A stretch of DNA of 8,123 nt from NCBI GenBank assembly GCA_023249955.1, contig JAHFBR010000052.1, positions 1-8,123 on the forward strand, read 5' to 3'. Made by a program: the position numbers and the translations under genes. This DNA comes from a bacterium (GTDB lineage Bacteria; Babelota; Babeliae; Babelales; RVW-14). The first letter of the stretch is position 1. Every line of letters begins with the position of its first letter. Shown piece after piece: positions 7,264-8,123 of the stretch. The notes below the pieces were generated by a model. The model was not told the origin of the DNA, made no database searches, and worked only from the letters and a program-made list of their open reading frames with translations.

Positions 7264-8123
7264 GACTGACTCCTTGATCATAAAATGACGAATGTTGGTT
7301 AAACCAATGCATCGCGGCTTGCAAGCCAGTTGCTAATGTGTAATGCGGCTGCCAGCCCAGAATTTTTTGTGCTAGTGAGATATCGGCACGCCACATGGTT
7401 GGTTCCCATGGCCGTGGGACCTGTTGACCCCATTCCGGTTGAATCAGTGATGGCCAGAACGATTGTACCGTGGTGATGACATCCTGAATGGATGATTGCA
7501 CACCGGTGCCGCCATTAAAAACAAAAGCATCACGTGGCTTTTGTGCCAGAACGGCAAGATATACCCCGACCATATCTTTGATGTGAATATAATCACGCAC
7601 AAAGTGGGGCGATGACAGACTCAGAGGCTTGCCCTGCAGCGTGTTGACCAAAACGGTTGGGATCAGCCGTGTGGGCATTTCATAGTCACCGTACACTGAA
7701 AACGGTCTGATGGTGTATATGGGCAACTTGTTAAACAGCGCCTCTTTGAGGCAGAACTGCGTTGCGGCAGCTTTTGAAACGCCGTAATCACTGACCGGCT
7801 CAAGGACAAGCGACTCGCTTAAAGATTCATTTTTAATGCCGTATTCTGACGAGCTGCCGGTATTGATAAAACAATCAAAGCCAACGCCTTTGCAAGCATT
7901 CACCAAGTTAATGGTGGCCTCAAGATTTACTTTGTAGATGGTTTTTTGATCGAGTTGATCCGGCATGCCGCCATATGATGCAAGGTGCAGAATAACCGAT
8001 GGCCGTAGAGCATCAACCAGTTTTGTAACACCATCAAAATTGGTCAGATCAAGATCATGCACAATCACGCGGTCAAGAATATCGCCTAAGCGCCAGAGGT
8101 TAGTATTTTTTTCAACCAGCACG
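7211..8123 (-). CDS. NAD-dependent nucleotide-sugar epimerase/dehydratase (extended SDR), 5' end cut by window edge
   Basis: About 303 residues of an extended short-chain dehydrogenase acting on a nucleotide-diphosphate sugar in the cytoplasm. Counting from the first full codon at the edge: HLAS 46-49, TGSSSEYG 88-95, catalytic YGVSK (Tyr113, Lys117), RPFSVYG 139-145, RLIP 152-155, VRDYIHIKD 175-183, NGGTG 203-207 and ADISLAQKILGWQP 246-259. The Rossmann GxxGxxG and first strand are missing. The HLA motif usually sits about 30 residues further in, so some 30 residues and the true start lie beyond the right edge. The first codon GTG at 8122-8120 is internal, not a start. The overall pattern resembles sugar epimerases/reductases of O-antigen clusters, but the exact reaction (4-epimerase, 4-reductase or 4,6-dehydratase) cannot be assigned. 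After HWFNQH the last 29 residues are Ser/Thr-rich and look unrelated to the fold. They overlap the transketolase start. Confidence 0.92.
   Translation of the reverse strand, partial: VLVEKNTNLWRLGDILDRVIVHDLDLTNFDGVTKLVDALRPSVILHLASYGGMPDQLDQKTIYKVNLEATINLVNACKGVGFDCFINTGSSSEYGIKNESLSESLVLEPVSDYGVSKAAATQFCLKEALFNKLPIYTIRPFSVYGDYEMPTRLIPTVLVNTLQGKPLSLSSPHFVRDYIHIKDMVGVYLAVLAQKPRDAFVFNGGTGVQSSIQDVITTVQSFWPSLIQPEWGQQVPRPWEPTMWRADISLAQKILGWQPHYTLATGLQAAMHWFNQHSSFYDQGVSRDIRPSTRSTTTNASAS
7270..7275 (-). promoter_or_regulatory. Ribosome binding site of transketolase N subunit (decides start)
   Basis: Reads AAGGAG on the minus strand, six nt before GTG 7263-7261. This is the best Shine-Dalgarno match in the window and favours the GTG over the ATG at 7281, which lies upstream of the site. 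It sits inside the epimerase coding sequence. Confidence 0.8.

Larger units (their letters stand above)
1..8123 (-). other. Single co-directional operon segment of seven genes
   Basis: All seven genes point the same way. The largest gap is 11 nt (463-473), and the other five junctions are overlaps. No internal promoter-sized space and no hairpin-plus-T-run terminator was seen between genes. One transcript is therefore the simplest reading. Its promoter lies right of 8123 and its end left of base 1. Promoters hidden inside coding sequence cannot be excluded by eye. Confidence 0.8.

Noticed and set aside
7211..7300. Frameshift or broken epimerase at its 3' end
   Set aside because: All expected motifs through LGWQP and HWFNQ are intact in one frame, and the extra tail is explained by a missing stop rather than by a shift within the domain.
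8120..8122. GTG at the right edge as start of the epimerase
   Set aside because: The protein would lack the Rossmann glycine motif. The frame continues past the edge, so this codon is an internal valine.

Overview
The window is a single block of genes all on the minus strand, so transcription runs from high to low coordinates. Six junctions separate the seven genes. Five are overlaps (about 53, 4, 56, 19 and 4 nt) and the sixth is an 11-nt gap. This looks like one operon for surface-glycan or glycolipid work. Both ends of the window are cut inside genes, so the promoter and terminator lie outside. The dense packing, moderate-to-low GC and Shine-Dalgarno sites point to a bacterium. I cannot name the taxon from the sequence. 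A streamlined or host-associated lineage is possible but unproven.

Right part (about 5468-8123), sugar metabolism: a 5'-truncated extended-SDR NAD-dependent nucleotide-sugar epimerase/dehydratase comes first. It is followed by a two-subunit transketolase, with the N-terminal ThDP/pyrophosphate half and then the C-terminal half, joined by an ATGA stop/start overlap. A split transketolase next to a nucleotide-sugar SDR is best read as part of a pathway for an activated, possibly unusual sugar, although ordinary pentose-phosphate function is not excluded.

Left part (1-5523), membrane proteins: four tandem paralogues of a large polytopic membrane protein. Three are complete (552, 566 and 570 aa). 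The fourth is cut by the left edge after 154 residues. They have the hallmarks of GT-C fold, polyprenyl-phosphate-sugar-dependent glycosyltransferases: an acidic DD/ED pair in the first outer loop, then YRP, FHP and [KR]E motifs at constant spacing. Each complete copy ends in a 140-170 residue non-membrane domain that I do not recognise, carrying its own conserved motifs.

Working model (inference): the SDR and transketolase make a sugar precursor, and the membrane enzymes, diversified by tandem duplication, transfer lipid-linked sugars to acceptors outside the cytoplasmic membrane. The tandem family with its unrecognised C-terminal domain is the most interesting part of the window. There is no stretch over 300 bases without a gene, and I saw no RNA gene, mobile element, CRISPR array or terminator.
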